Counted from the stretch's first letter, positions 1 through 7,846 are shown. The stretch: DNA of 52,194 nt from Firmicutes bacterium HGW-Firmicutes-14 (GCA_002840275.1 PHAB01000023.1:1-52194), one strand, 5' to 3'. Translations and numbers: made by a program. The notes: a model not told the origin generated them from the letters alone.

Positions 1-28
1 CGTTCGTCCAACGGTTCTTTGTTTTTTA

Positions 29-205
29 TTAGGCTATACCAAGTATCCGGCAGCCTTCATTTTTGATATTGATGGCAGCGTTTACGTCCCTGTCCAGTTT
101 TGCTCCGCAACAGGGGCAGGTCCAGTTCCGGTCTGCCAGGGTCAGTTCCTTGTTTTCATGCTTGCATATATGGCAGAGTTTGCTGGATGGATACCATTTG
201 TCCGA
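29..205 (-). pseudogene. C-terminal remnant of TnpB (IS200/IS605 OrfB)
   Basis: Read on the minus strand, this stretch encodes the last ~57 residues of a TnpB-type protein. It starts with [13 protein letters not shown], continues through a second CPCCG pair, and ends [14 protein letters not shown] before a TAA at 29-31. The two Cys pairs are the OrfB zinc ribbon, and DRDxNAAxNI holds the last RuvC-type acidic residue of the family. Upstream (above 205) the frame meets a stop and runs into a hairpin repeat, so the N-terminal ~300 residues are missing. This is a dead insertion-sequence fragment. Confidence 0.85.
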
Positions 206-272
206 TGGCTAAGCGCCACTAAGATTCTCTATTCCATAAGTGGGAGATAAGTGGCGCTAAGCCCCTGGATAA
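201..272. repeat. IS200/IS605-like end hairpin, copy 1
   Basis: An imperfect inverted repeat pairs GGCTAAGCGCCACTAAGA (from 207) with GAGATAAGTGGCGCTAAGCC (ending near 267), around a short AT-rich loop. It directly abuts the truncated TnpB reading frame. A diverged copy with the same opening bases (TCCGATGGCTAA, then CGC and ACTAAGA) occurs at 3508. Such subterminal palindromes are typical of IS200/IS605 elements; assignment to that family is inference from the neighbouring TnpB tail. Confidence 0.55.
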
Positions 273-275
273 GTC

Positions 276-662
276 GCGATATTTATATGCTTTATTCACA
301 GCTTTTCACCCTGGCTTTCAACGCGGAATACGAACTTACGTTCCCATTTTACCATGATTTGAGCTATTTATCAATGTTTATTTGGAGGAAAATGGTTATT
401 TCGGAAAAAGGCAGCAATTCATCTCCCGCCTACGCTCTCACTAGCGTGAGCAAGGGGGAGAGGCGGGAGACTTCTTGCCGCACGTGGTTAAATTAGTATC
501 GCTTCTCTAAAATGACTTCAAAGAATACTCCGATAGCACAATTTCGCCTAACGCATTGGGGCTAAATGAACTTTTCTCGCCCATACAATCGGTATTTTTA
601 TATAGGATTTTTCGTTATCTTTTATCTAAATACATATTTTACCACAATATGCATACTATAAC
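276..662. other. Gene-free, degraded IS-derived spacer with one hairpin
   Basis: I see no credible gene here; the short plus-strand frame at 251-496 has no family resemblance and no good ribosome site. The spacer contains a nested inverted repeat: TCTCCCGCC at 422-430 pairs with GGCGGGAGA at 462-470, flanked by GGCA/TGCC and with an inner GCTC..GAGC stem. Bases 528-545 (ATTTCGCCTAAC) recur near 3473, again next to an IS-like hairpin, so the spacer probably derives from the same kind of element. Confidence 0.45.
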
Positions 663-929
663 ATGAAATGTATTGTCAATCATTTTGTGAGGTGGTACGG
701 CCTAATCCGCAGGGTACTTCCCAAAGGGACAGGCTTCAATCACTTGGTCCAGGAAGACATCACCCGGATGATGAACCATATCAATTCCTACAAAAGAAAA
801 AAGCTGAACAATCGTAGCCCCTACGAAACGTTCAGCTTCTACCACGGAGAAGAGGTTTTACACAAACTTGGATGTTCACCGGTTGCAGCCAATGACATCC
901 TGCTAAAACCAACGCTTCTCAAAAGATAG
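663..929 (+). pseudogene. IS30-family transposase, C-terminal fragment
   Basis: From about residue 12 onward the 88-residue frame matches the C-terminal end of IS30-type integrase-fold transposases. It has GLIRR, then PKGTGF, then QEDITRMMNHINSYKRKKLN and RSPYETF, followed by LLKPTLLKR at the tail. The motif NSYKRKKLNxRSPYE carries the last catalytic Glu region. Full-length proteins are ~330-350 residues, so the N-terminal three quarters (helix-turn-helix and the first two acidic residues) are absent. The residues before GLIRR do not fit the family, which suggests a frameshift or junction there. It cannot encode a working transposase. Confidence 0.8.
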
Positions 930-1063
930 AACTAAAAACTGCGCCGCCAACTATCCATGCTCATCCATAAAACAGGGGTGGATTCTCCGATTACAAAAAC
1001 ACCGAGAGGGAGTCGATCTCCGTTTGGCATGCCCATTTTTCTCATGATACGCCAGATAAACGA

Positions 1064-1206
1064 AAAAATCAAACTGCATTTGGGTTACAAAAGTGGCGTT
1101 TCGTTTTCAAAACTGGCTTTTCGGATACAAAAACTGCGTTTCGTTTACAAATATTCAGTTGTCCATTACAAAGACTGCATTTTGATTTACGAAGTGGCTC
1201 CTCGCC
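1064..1206. repeat. Degenerate tandem 20-21 bp repeat, about 7 units
   Basis: Units follow the pattern TTACAAAA(A/C)TGGC(G/T)TTTCG. Starts fall near 1064 (partial), 1085, 1105, 1125, 1145, 1166 and 1187, so the period is 20, 20, 20, 21, 21. An isolated unit start, TTACAAAAAC, lies at 991. The array follows the IS30 fragment and precedes TTTCAATT. Multiple ~20 bp terminal repeats are known as transposase-binding sites at the ends of IS21-type elements, which is one possible origin. No open frame here looks coding. Confidence 0.6.
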
Positions 1207-1330
1207 TTTCAATTTAGCCTAAAATTAAAAGGATATTTCTATAACAATAACAATATAATTAAAGTCGATAATAATATATTGTAAAACGATATATTTAGTG
1301 TTAAAATCAAATTAATAATAAATAAGTGAG
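1207..1330. promoter_or_regulatory. AT-rich promoter region of the DUF2975 operon
   Basis: This short, very AT-rich stretch separates the repeat array from the membrane-protein operon and must hold its promoter. Several TATAAT-like hexamers are present (for example AATATAATT near 1251 and ATAATATAT near 1269), so I cannot assign one with confidence. Confidence 0.35.
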
Positions 1331-1816
1331 GTGCTTTTTATAAAACGAGGAACAACACTCTTTTTAAAAATAGCTGTTGTTCTTATTGGAATTCCGGTTC
1401 TTGCTCTGTGTATATTTGGGTTGCCTTGGATAGCTAAAGAAGCAGCAGTACATTATCCGGCTTATTTGCTATATCCCGTTTTAATCGGTATGTATGCAGC
1501 GGCGATACCGTTTTTCTTTGCTCTGTATCAGGCTTTAAAACTTTTAAGCTATATTGACAAGAACAAAGCTTTCTCGGAATTATCAGTAAAGGCTTTAAAG
1601 AATATAAAATACTGTGCAATCACAATCAGTATTTTATATGCAGGCCTCATACCACTCTTAATTCCCATAGCGGATGCAGACGACGCCCCAGGTGCCGTAG
1701 GATTCCCAATCATCATTATTTTTGCTTCTTCTGTGATTGCAGTCTTTGCTGCTGTTCTTCAAAAGCTTTTAAAAGAAGCCATAGATATAAAATCAGAAAA
1801 TGATTTAACGGTTTGA
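1331..1816 (+). CDS. DUF2975 family membrane protein
   Basis: This is a 161-residue protein with four hydrophobic segments (about residues 9-33, 43-67, 93-115 and 124-145), matching the DUF2975 family of small four-helix membrane proteins of unknown function. These are usually encoded beside a Xre regulator, as here. The start is unclear. GTG at 1331 is usable, but the ribosome site GTGAGGTG (1325-1333) overlaps it. It would be ideally placed for codon 4, which reads ATA AAA CGA GGA, where relatives typically begin Met-Lys-Arg-Gly. The ancestral ATG may therefore have decayed to ATA at 1340. The stop at 1816 overlaps the ribosome site of the next gene, so the two are co-transcribed. Confidence 0.75.
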   Translation: MLFIKRGTTLFLKIAVVLIGIPVLALCIFGLPWIAKEAAVHYPAYLLYPVLIGMYAAAIPFFFALYQALKLLSYIDKNKAFSELSVKALKNIKYCAITISILYAGLIPLLIPIADADDAPGAVGFPIIIIFASSVIAVFAAVLQKLLKEAIDIKSENDLTV

Positions 1817-1826
1817 GGTGAATAAC

Positions 1827-2057
1827 ATGGCGATTATAATCAATATTGATGTAATGTTGGCTAAAAGAAAAATGAGCGTAACAGAACTTTCGGAGAGGGT
1901 TGGAATAACAATGGCTAACCTTTCTATATTAAAAAATGGAAAGGCAAAAGCTATTCGATTATCAACTCTGGAGGCGATTTGTAAGGCTTTAGAATGTCAG
2001 CCTGGAGATATTTTAGAATACAAATGTGACGAAGGGAGGGGATACCATGGACATTAA
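1827..2057 (+). CDS. Xre-family (Cro/CI) transcriptional regulator, YozG-like
   Basis: This 76-residue protein is a single helix-turn-helix domain. The core runs MLAKRKMSVTELSERVGI..ANLSILKNGKAKAIRLSTLEAICKALECQPGDILEY, the arrangement of the small Xre proteins paired with DUF2975 membrane proteins. I prefer ATG 1827 over the GTG at 1818 because GAGGTG sits 6 bases upstream of the ATG. The gene overlaps the downstream membrane-protein gene by 11 bases, suggesting coupled translation. The likely role is local autoregulation of the operon (inference). Confidence 0.88.
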   Translation: MAIIINIDVMLAKRKMSVTELSERVGITMANLSILKNGKAKAIRLSTLEAICKALECQPGDILEYKCDEGRGYHGH

Positions 2058-3294
2058 CAATCCGATTATTGAAAATATTGCTAACCCCCATGAGCTGGAA
2101 AGAATGTTCAGAAAAGAACCCGAAGCTTTTAAAAAGTCATTCTCATACGCCTGGGAACAAAACCCTGATTCGCAGGTTCTTGCCGTTTGGTATGAAAGAT
2201 TGCATTTCAGGGAGACGGCAAATACAGAAAAAGCTTCCTGGCTTCAGAAAGATTTCTTATCCATGGGCATTTTAGCAATTCTGGCCGGGATAAGCACCAG
2301 GGTTATTTTGCATTTTGCCGAACAGCAGGCAATAGCCCCTGTTAACCTGGTTTTTGGTATACTTCCCTTTATTGCCGCCTATTTTGTATACAATAATACC
2401 CCCAAGAAAAATGTTCTTTACACCCTTGCATCGTTATTCCTAATCTCCGGAGTTTATCTTAATATGCTGCCACTGGAGCTAAAAGACAGTATTATCCTGG
2501 CTTATCTGCACCTTCCCATTTTCTTATGGGTATTATTAGGGCTTGCATTTACAGGAAATGAATTTTCAAAAGGCAGCACAAGATTAGCCTATCTGAAATT
2601 TAATGGGGAATTTTGCATACTCTATGCCAGCATGGCAATCAGCGGAATGCTGCTGGCAGCAATTACCATGCAGTTATTTTCATTTGTCGGCATGGATATA
2701 GAAGAATTCTATTTTAGAAATGTCGTTTTATTTGGTGCTGCCGCTCTCGCTGTTGTGGCTGCATATCTGGTATCAAGGAACCTTAAACTTGCTAAAAATA
2801 TTGCACCATATATAGCCAAAATTTTTAGTCCTCTTGTACTGGCCACGTTGTTGGTCTATCTTATAACAGTTATTTGGGTCGGAAAAAATCCATTCCTGGA
2901 CCGCGATTTCCTCATATCCTTCAACGGAATACTCCTTAGTGTACTGGCCGTCACCATATTCTCCATTACCGAAAGCGGCACAGACGAGAAAAAGAACATT
3001 TCTGATTATATAAATTTTGCCCTGATTGTTCTTGCTCTTATCATTGACAGTGTGGCGTTATCAGCCATAGTGTTCAGGCTTTCTTCTTATGGGATTACAC
3101 CCAACCGGCTTGCTGTTTTAGGCGTAAACATACTTATCTGGGCCAATCTGATTTGGATTATGCTCTCCTATATGCGTTTTCTGCATAACAAAACCGGACC
3201 TTCAACCATCCAGGATACCGTTACTAAGTATTTGCCGGTCTACGGACTTTGGGCAGCTTTCGTAACATTTACTTTTCCTTTAATTTTTTATTAA
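2047..3294 (+). CDS. Polytopic membrane protein, DUF4153-like
   Basis: This 415-residue protein has a ~65-residue soluble N-terminus (a MDINNPIIENIANPHELERM start, rich in charged residues) followed by about a dozen hydrophobic segments. The region around VGKNPFLDRDFLISFNGILL resembles DUF4153 proteins, but I cannot confirm the assignment. The ATG at 2047 has a GGGAGGGG site close upstream and is preferred over the GTG at 2026. It overlaps the end of the Xre gene, so all three genes form one operon. The substrate or function is unknown. Flanking IS debris on both sides suggests an acquired or rearranged segment. Confidence 0.72.
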   Translation: MDINNPIIENIANPHELERMFRKEPEAFKKSFSYAWEQNPDSQVLAVWYERLHFRETANTEKASWLQKDFLSMGILAILAGISTRVILHFAEQQAIAPVNLVFGILPFIAAYFVYNNTPKKNVLYTLASLFLISGVYLNMLPLELKDSIILAYLHLPIFLWVLLGLAFTGNEFSKGSTRLAYLKFNGEFCILYASMAISGMLLAAITMQLFSFVGMDIEEFYFRNVVLFGAAALAVVAAYLVSRNLKLAKNIAPYIAKIFSPLVLATLLVYLITVIWVGKNPFLDRDFLISFNGILLSVLAVTIFSITESGTDEKKNISDYINFALIVLALIIDSVALSAIVFRLSSYGITPNRLAVLGVNILIWANLIWIMLSYMRFLHNKTGPSTIQDTVTKYLPVYGLWAAFVTFTFPLIFY

Positions 3295-3329
3295 AAGTTC
3301 CTTTTAGCAGCGACCCCGTATGGCCCCTC

Positions 3330-3356
3330 CCAAAAAGCAGGCCGATCGCTTTTTGG
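3330..3356 (+). terminator. Possible terminator after the DUF2975-Xre-membrane operon
   Basis: CCAAAAAGC (3330-3338) pairs with GCTTTTTGG (3348-3356), 36 bases after the operon's last stop. The run of T lies inside the 3' arm, so it could work as a weak intrinsic terminator. Confidence 0.4.
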
Positions 3357-3507
3357 TCACTTAAGTTCGCCTATAAGTACAATTGGCCTCAATTTTTGCC
3401 ACACTTCCCGAAACATGCCTTACCTTAGAACCACTGGCCTCGCGCTAAGTGTTTTCGACCCCATAGCTAGTATCATTTCGCCTAACACGTTCCTAAAAGA
3501 ATTTATC

Positions 3508-3560
3508 CGATGGCTAACCGCAACTAAGACTCCCTCTTAAATTGACGGGAGATAAAACAT
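3508..3560. repeat. IS200/IS605-like end hairpin, diverged copy 2
   Basis: It begins with TCCGATGGCTAA like the copy at 201, then CGCAACTAAGACTCCCTCTT and GGGAGATAA. The distal arm of the hairpin is eroded. It marks the right edge of the IS-rich segment. Confidence 0.45.
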
Positions 3561-3582
3561 GATTATCATCCCCGACTTTAAT

Positions 3583-3760
3583 CTACCCTGCCTCGTTCGT
3601 CTCTCGGCACTTGGGGTAATTCGTACATCCATAGAAATACTGTCCTTTGTTCAGCCCCTGTTTTGCCTGGCGGAGGGTCTATTGGTATCCCGCACTTCGG
3701 GCACATCGGAATACTGTTCTCTTCGTTTGAAGCTACCGCTTCTGTTTCTGTTAAGGCCTG
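3583..3760 (-). pseudogene. Broken zinc-finger gene (topoisomerase-type C4 finger)
   Basis: On the minus strand one frame reads EETSI-like coding and then MCPKCGIPID. After a one-base shift it continues RQAKQGLNKGQYFYGCTNYP and then KCRETNEAG, ending at a TAG at 3583-3585. CPxCG...GxFYGCxxYPxC is the C4 zinc finger found at the end of type IA topoisomerases and of several nuclease-like proteins. The shift at a CCC run and a stop upstream of 3760 show the gene is dead. The parent protein cannot be named from this fragment. Confidence 0.6.
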
Positions 3761-3867
3761 TGAATAATTTTTAAGTTAAATACCTCAAAATGCGGCTTAT
3801 ATGGTATGAAACACCGGATTTGGGGTGTGAAATCCGGGATTTAAGGCCTGAAAACAGGTTGCTGAAA

Positions 3868-3906
3868 GGAAAAAAAGGGGGCCCCATTTATTTATGGGAC
3901 ACCCCT
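3868..3906 (-). terminator. Intrinsic terminator of the Lys-rich protein gene
   Basis: On the minus strand, GGGGTGTCCCAT pairs with ATGGGGCCCCC around AAATAA and is followed by TTTTTTTCC. It lies just after the stop of the 3913-4230 gene. Confidence 0.8.
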
Positions 3907-3912
3907 TGATAT

Positions 3913-4230
3913 TTAAGCAATTACTTCCTGCAATGCGTTTTCTGCATACTCTGCATTCTCAGTATTTTCTACCTTTTTTGCTTTCTTTTCTTTTTTTCCT
4001 TTTTTCTCTTTTTTAACCGGTTGCATGTATTGGCTGTAATCGTATTTTGGAGGCCCATCTTTTTTCTTCTTCTCCTTGGGTGTCCTGTAAGTACCGCTGT
4101 AGGACCGGCCTTCTCCTTTAAGTGAACCCTCAAGACCATAGCCATTACATACTGCTTCTAATTTTTGCTTTAATTCAGCCGCTTTTTCAACAGCATCTTT
4201 GTCACCTTGAATATTAACCATTATACGCAT
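3913..4230 (-). CDS. Small Lys-rich protein of unknown function
   Basis: A 105-residue protein in two parts. Residues 1-50 look like a folded alpha/beta module (MRIMVNIQGDKDAVEKAAEL, then KQKLEAVCNGYG). Residues 53-92 are a strongly basic low-complexity tail with clusters such as KEKKKKDG and KKEKKGKKEKKAKK. The acidic C-terminus repeats ENAEYAENA. I do not recognise the family. The gene has a good ribosome site (GAAGGAGGT) and its own terminator, so it is probably expressed alone. The basic tail suggests nucleic-acid or ribosome contact, but that is only a guess. ATG 4230 or the ATG three codons later could be the start. Confidence 0.65.
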   Translation of the reverse strand: MRIMVNIQGDKDAVEKAAELKQKLEAVCNGYGLEGSLKGEGRSYSGTYRTPKEKKKKDGPPKYDYSQYMQPVKKEKKGKKEKKAKKVENTENAEYAENALQEVIA

Positions 4231-4347
4231 TTTTTTTAAAATACCTCCTTCTAATTAATTCTGCCCCTGGTATTTTACATGTAAATACGGTAGCTTCTTT
4301 AATAGAATATGCAGAGAGCATTTTTAATGTTAACATAATATAAAGAT

Positions 4348-5154
4348 TTAAGAATTCTTTTCCGAATTATTGCGGTCTTCTGCTGCAGTAGTCTTTGCCC
4401 ACGGACAGATCAACTTCTCCATCCAGGCTACAATCGAAAAAAGAGCTATTCCAACAAAGGCAAGTATGGTTACAACTGAGAAAGTTAAGGGGCCTTTTAG
4501 CTGGGAAGAAGAAACCAGCAAAGAATAGCCCAGCCCCTGGTCTGCACAGACGAACTCACTGATTATCGCTCCTATAACAGCCAAGCTGATGGAAACCCGC
4601 AGGCCGTTAAACAGGTGCGGGAGAGCGGCCGGAAACCGGATCTTCAGGAAAGACTGCAGCCAATCTGCCCCCATTACCTCTGCCAGGTCCAATAGCTCCC
4701 GGTTGACCGATTGCAGCCCCGAGACCATATTGACCATAATCGGAAAGAAACATAGCAGAAATACCATAATAATCTTTGGCGCCATACCCAGACCCAGCCA
4801 GACTACCAGCAGGGGGGTAATTGCTACTTTAGGCACTGATTGGGTGGCCACCAGAAATTTATACAGTGTTTTTCCCATTACAGGGGAATAGGCGATAACT
4901 ATCCCCAGGAGTGTCCCTGCCACGCAGGCCAAAACGAATCCCAGCAAAATCTCTTCTATAGTAACGAGAGTATTCTGCCAAAGATACCCGGCAGATTGGT
5001 ATATCTCGGTTACAATTGCCGTGGGTGGAGGAAGGAGCCACTGGGGAATACTGAACAGGCCGACCGCCATTTCCCAGGCAATGGCCGCAACACTGAAGCT
5101 CAGGACCATCGTGACAAATTCATTGTTGTAAAACTTTTTCCAATAACTGTTCAT
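4348..5154 (-). CDS. ABC transporter permease, SsuC/TauC type
   Basis: This 268-residue inner-membrane permease has about six transmembrane helices and the permease-ATPase coupling loop (EVMGADWLQSFLKIRFPAALP), the SsuC/TauC/NitT signature. I chose ATG 5154 because AAAGGAG lies at the right distance, not the ATG eight codons upstream. It is the last gene of the operon, 13 bases after the ATPase gene, and forms the membrane channel for the substrate delivered by the binding lipoprotein at 6009-7058. Related systems carry taurine, sulfonates, nitrate, pyrimidines or aromatic acids, so the sequence alone does not give the substrate. Confidence 0.9.
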   Translation of the reverse strand: MNSYWKKFYNNEFVTMVLSFSVAAIAWEMAVGLFSIPQWLLPPPTAIVTEIYQSAGYLWQNTLVTIEEILLGFVLACVAGTLLGIVIAYSPVMGKTLYKFLVATQSVPKVAITPLLVVWLGLGMAPKIIMVFLLCFFPIMVNMVSGLQSVNRELLDLAEVMGADWLQSFLKIRFPAALPHLFNGLRVSISLAVIGAIISEFVCADQGLGYSLLVSSSQLKGPLTFSVVTILAFVGIALFSIVAWMEKLICPWAKTTAAEDRNNSEKNS

Positions 5155-5167
5155 AACATTGACTCCT

Positions 5168-5938
5168 TTACAAGGCATTTAAGCCGAGGAGTTGATGGAT
5201 AGTTTCAGCACAGCTGCTAAAGGACGGGTCATAAAGGTGTTTTTCGGTTCTGGGTCTGGGCAGCGGTACATCTACGATCGAGGCGATTCTCCCGGGCCGG
5301 GGAGTCATGACAACTACCCGGTCAGCGAGAAATACCGCTTCCTGAATATTATGGGTCACAAACAGCACGGTATTTTTCTTCACACTCCAGATTTCCAGCA
5401 GCAAGCGGGAAATCTCAAAGCGCGTAATTGCATCCAGGGCCGCGAAGGGCTCATCCATCAGTAAAATCCTCGGATCGGAAATCAGCGCCCGGCAAATGGA
5501 AACACGCTGCTGCATACCATAGGAAAGCTCTCTCGGATTCCGGTTAATAAAATTATTGAGGCCAACCAATCCAAGCAATTCTTCTGCCAGGGCGCGGGCT
5601 TTATGCATGTCCTGCCCTTTTACTTCACAGGGCAGGAGCACATTGTCGAGCACCGTTCGCCAGGGAAGCAGGGCCGGCTGCTGGAATACCATTCCCAGCA
5701 GCTGCCGGTGGGAATTCTGAAGTGGAATACCCTCCACCAAAATGCGTCCCTTCGTGGGTTTGAGCACTCCGGAGATCAGTTTGAGTATCGTTGTTTTCCC
5801 GCAGCCGCTGGGTCCGACAATGGTTATAAATTCCCTGTCCTGTACTTCCAGGTCTATTTTCCCCAGTGCTGTTATGGTTTGATTGGAAGCCGGCCAATAG
5901 GTCTTTTTTATACCCTCTAAGGAAAGCAAAGTGGTCAT
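5168..5938 (-). CDS. ABC transporter ATPase, SsuB/TauB type
   Basis: This 256-residue ATPase has Walker A GPSGCGKTT (about residue 40), the Q-loop region MVFQQPALLPWRTV, a signature reading LSYGMQQRVSICRAL (Y in place of the usual G of LSGGQ), Walker B ILLMDEPFAALD and the switch His in VTHNIQEAVFL. The frame is open up to 6109, but that extension overlaps the binding-protein gene. ATG 5938 (MTTLLSLEGI) has a GGGGTG site and matches the family start. It powers the importer together with the 4348 permease and 6009 lipoprotein. Confidence 0.92.
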   Translation of the reverse strand: MTTLLSLEGIKKTYWPASNQTITALGKIDLEVQDREFITIVGPSGCGKTTILKLISGVLKPTKGRILVEGIPLQNSHRQLLGMVFQQPALLPWRTVLDNVLLPCEVKGQDMHKARALAEELLGLVGLNNFINRNPRELSYGMQQRVSICRALISDPRILLMDEPFAALDAITRFEISRLLLEIWSVKKNTVLFVTHNIQEAVFLADRVVVMTPRPGRIASIVDVPLPRPRTEKHLYDPSFSSCAETIHQLLGLNAL

Positions 5939-5965
5939 TGGTAACACCCCTTGGTTCAGATAATA

Positions 5966-5989
5966 GTGGGGGGCATTGAATCCCCCCAC
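5966..5989 (-). promoter_or_regulatory. Intercistronic stem-loop after the binding-protein gene
   Basis: GTGGGGGG pairs with CCCCCCAC around an 8-base loop between the binding-protein and ATPase genes, without a T-run. Such stems often stabilise the upstream message so that the binding protein is made in excess (inference). Confidence 0.55.
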
Positions 5990-6008
5990 CGGTTTAAAGT
6001 TAAGCCAG

Positions 6009-7058
6009 CTACTTCTTTGGGGGATAGACAGGGTGTTCGGGCAAAAACTCGGTAGTATATACAGTCTCCGGAGTGATGCCCTTTTCAAGGGTATAAGCCT
6101 TTGAGACAATTTCGATGGTTTGGGCCATCCTCTCCTCAGATATCCAGCCGAGCCCGTATTGCCGTGCTTCCTCAGAGGTTACGATATCGTTTTCCATATC
6201 TGCCTTCCAAGCCTTCAATATCCCTTCAGGGTCATTTTGAGGTGCATACTTCTTCACGATTTCTCCAACCTCCGCCGGGTGTTCCAGGCAGTACCTGAAC
6301 CCTTTCAGGTATCCGGCCACGAACCGCCTTACCAGATCGGGATTCTGGGCAATTGTATCTTCGTGAGCGAAGATTACATCCCCATAGCGGCCTAAATCGC
6401 CGTAATCCTTATATGCAAAGAATTCCAGGGGTTCCCCGGCGACCCTTTCCACCTGCGGAACATCACATAATTTTATAAAAAAGGCATCCACTTCACCCTG
6501 AATAAATATCGATCTCGTCAAAGACGGGTCTACAATTTTCAACTCGACTTTGCTCTTGTCAATCCCCGCGGCCTCGGCAAATGCCGGCCAGAAGGTGAGC
6601 ATGGGTGAAGTTGCCGTAGTTACAATACTTTTCCCTTCAAGATCCTTGGGTTCTTTGATACCGCTTGATTTTCTGAAAACAACTACGGATACAGTGCTGG
6701 CCTGGTAACTGGCGACAGCCTTTACCCTGACGCCCTCCCTGGCCCGCGCCAGGATCAGGTTACCGACATCTGCTTTGCCGAAGTCCGCCTTTTTTGCCCC
6801 TATCTTGGTTACGGTATCAACGGAACCGGTGCCCCTGAGGATTTTCACATCAAGGTTTTGTTCGGCCCAAAATCCCTTATCAATAGCCGCCCAGTAAATA
6901 GGTTCCTCAGGCAGCCAGTTCAACAGGAAAGTAACCTGGTCGGGCGCCCCGGTCTTTTTGGAGGATGCCGCCTTTTCTGAATTGCATCCAACTGTGCCTA
7001 ATGCCACAAAAACTAACATCGCCGCAATAATGAGGCAGGAAATACATTTACGGAACAT
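6009..7058 (-). CDS. ABC transporter substrate-binding lipoprotein, NMT1/TauA type
   Basis: This 349-residue exported lipoprotein has a signal MFRKCISCLIIAAMLVFVAL ending at a GTVGC lipobox. Its mature part has the NMT1/THI5-like fold: FLLNWLPEEPIYWAAIDKGF near the N-terminus, then a DFGKAD pocket motif and RRFVAGYLKGFRYCLEHP. ATG 7058 is chosen because AAAGGAG lies just upstream; the ATG at 7076 overlaps the amidohydrolase stop and has no site of its own. The position directly after ligase and amidohydrolase genes suggests the ligand is the acid those enzymes process, perhaps an aromatic carboxylate (inference). Confidence 0.9.
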   Translation of the reverse strand: MFRKCISCLIIAAMLVFVALGTVGCNSEKAASSKKTGAPDQVTFLLNWLPEEPIYWAAIDKGFWAEQNLDVKILRGTGSVDTVTKIGAKKADFGKADVGNLILARAREGVRVKAVASYQASTVSVVVFRKSSGIKEPKDLEGKSIVTTATSPMLTFWPAFAEAAGIDKSKVELKIVDPSLTRSIFIQGEVDAFFIKLCDVPQVERVAGEPLEFFAYKDYGDLGRYGDVIFAHEDTIAQNPDLVRRFVAGYLKGFRYCLEHPAEVGEIVKKYAPQNDPEGILKAWKADMENDIVTSEEARQYGLGWISEERMAQTIEIVSKAYTLEKGITPETVYTTEFLPEHPVYPPKK

Positions 7059-7072
7059 CTTTTTTACTCCTT

Positions 7073-7846
7073 TCATACACTTTGATTATCCGGCAGTTTC
7101 GTTAATTTCCGGATGTTATCACAGAGAATTTTGTCCAGCTCACCGTCTTTTAGATTGAGCAGCATAATTTTAACCAGTTCAACCTTGGGATGGGAGAGAG
7201 GGAATTCGGACCCGAAGATAACTTTCCCCGGCCCTGCTTTGGAAACAGCTTCCTTGATATGCAAAAAGCTGCCGGTTGATGTTTCCAGGAAGAAGTTATC
7301 CAGCTCAATAGCCGCCTTCAACCCTTCCTGGTCGGCAGGGCCAAACCCCATATGGCCAAGGATAAAGCTGGTCCGAGGAAACTGCCTGGCCAGGGTCACA
7401 AACTTAGCAGTAGAGGCCCCGGGGCTAAACACCACATGGGAATAAACGGGAAAACCGTAGTCGCCGCAGCAGGCCGCCAGCTCAGCCACAACCTTGCCGG
7501 CAAAGGAAAACTGGTGGGTTATAGGCGATAATTTTAACCCGCGAAAGCCTGCCTTAAGGCAGGATTCCAGTTGACCGGCAGCGTCTTCCTCATGAGGATC
7601 GATCATGGCAAAGCCGGTCAGAGCATTCGGATGTTTCTTACAAGCCCCGGCAATATAGGGGTTATTTGGGATCGTGTTTTCCGGCTTGACACGTCCGGAG
7701 ATATAGTCACTCATTTTCCTGACGTCAACTGTGCCGCCGGGGACGACTATGCCCTGATCGATGCCTGCCTCCTTCAATTGAGCCAGGTAAGTGTCAATAT
7801 TGCCATATGTGGTATCAGAAATATGCGCGTGAGCATCAATAATCAT
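7073..7846 (-). CDS. Amidohydrolase-family (TIM-barrel) metal-dependent hydrolase
   Basis: This 257-residue protein is of the Amidohydro_2 type. The N-terminal DAHAHISD gives the two metal-binding His, GFRGLKLSP follows strand 4, VYSHVVF and ILGHMGFG provide further His, and IFGSEFPLSHP carries the late acidic residue. Family members include decarboxylases and lactonases of the ACMSD group as well as hydrolases, and the reaction here is not predictable. The preceding gene encodes a PaaK-like ligase and the next an importer lipoprotein, so it probably acts on the same imported compound or its derivative. A good ribosome site (AGGAGGAATATAT) precedes ATG 7846. Confidence 0.85.
   Translation of the reverse strand: MIIDAHAHISDTTYGNIDTYLAQLKEAGIDQGIVVPGGTVDVRKMSDYISGRVKPENTIPNNPYIAGACKKHPNALTGFAMIDPHEEDAAGQLESCLKAGFRGLKLSPITHQFSFAGKVVAELAACCGDYGFPVYSHVVFSPGASTAKFVTLARQFPRTSFILGHMGFGPADQEGLKAAIELDNFFLETSTGSFLHIKEAVSKAGPGKVIFGSEFPLSHPKVELVKIMLLNLKDGELDKILCDNIRKLTKLPDNQSV

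Noticed and set aside
251-496. 81-codon plus-strand frame near the left edge
   Set aside because: It covers two hairpins of IS-derived DNA, has no family resemblance, and its start has no ribosome site.
1064-1206. CRISPR array
   Set aside because: Units are contiguous, only 20-21 bp and degenerate, with no unique spacers between identical repeats.
957-1217. 86-codon open frame across the tandem repeats
   Set aside because: Its sequence is just the translated 20-bp repeats and it lacks a ribosome site.
3559-3774. 71-codon plus-strand frame
   Set aside because: The opposite strand carries recognisable zinc-finger coding remnants, so this frame is a shadow.
5939-6109. N-terminal extension of the SsuB-like ATPase
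   Set aside because: It overlaps the binding-protein gene and an intercistronic hairpin; ATG 5938 has the ribosome site and matches the family start.
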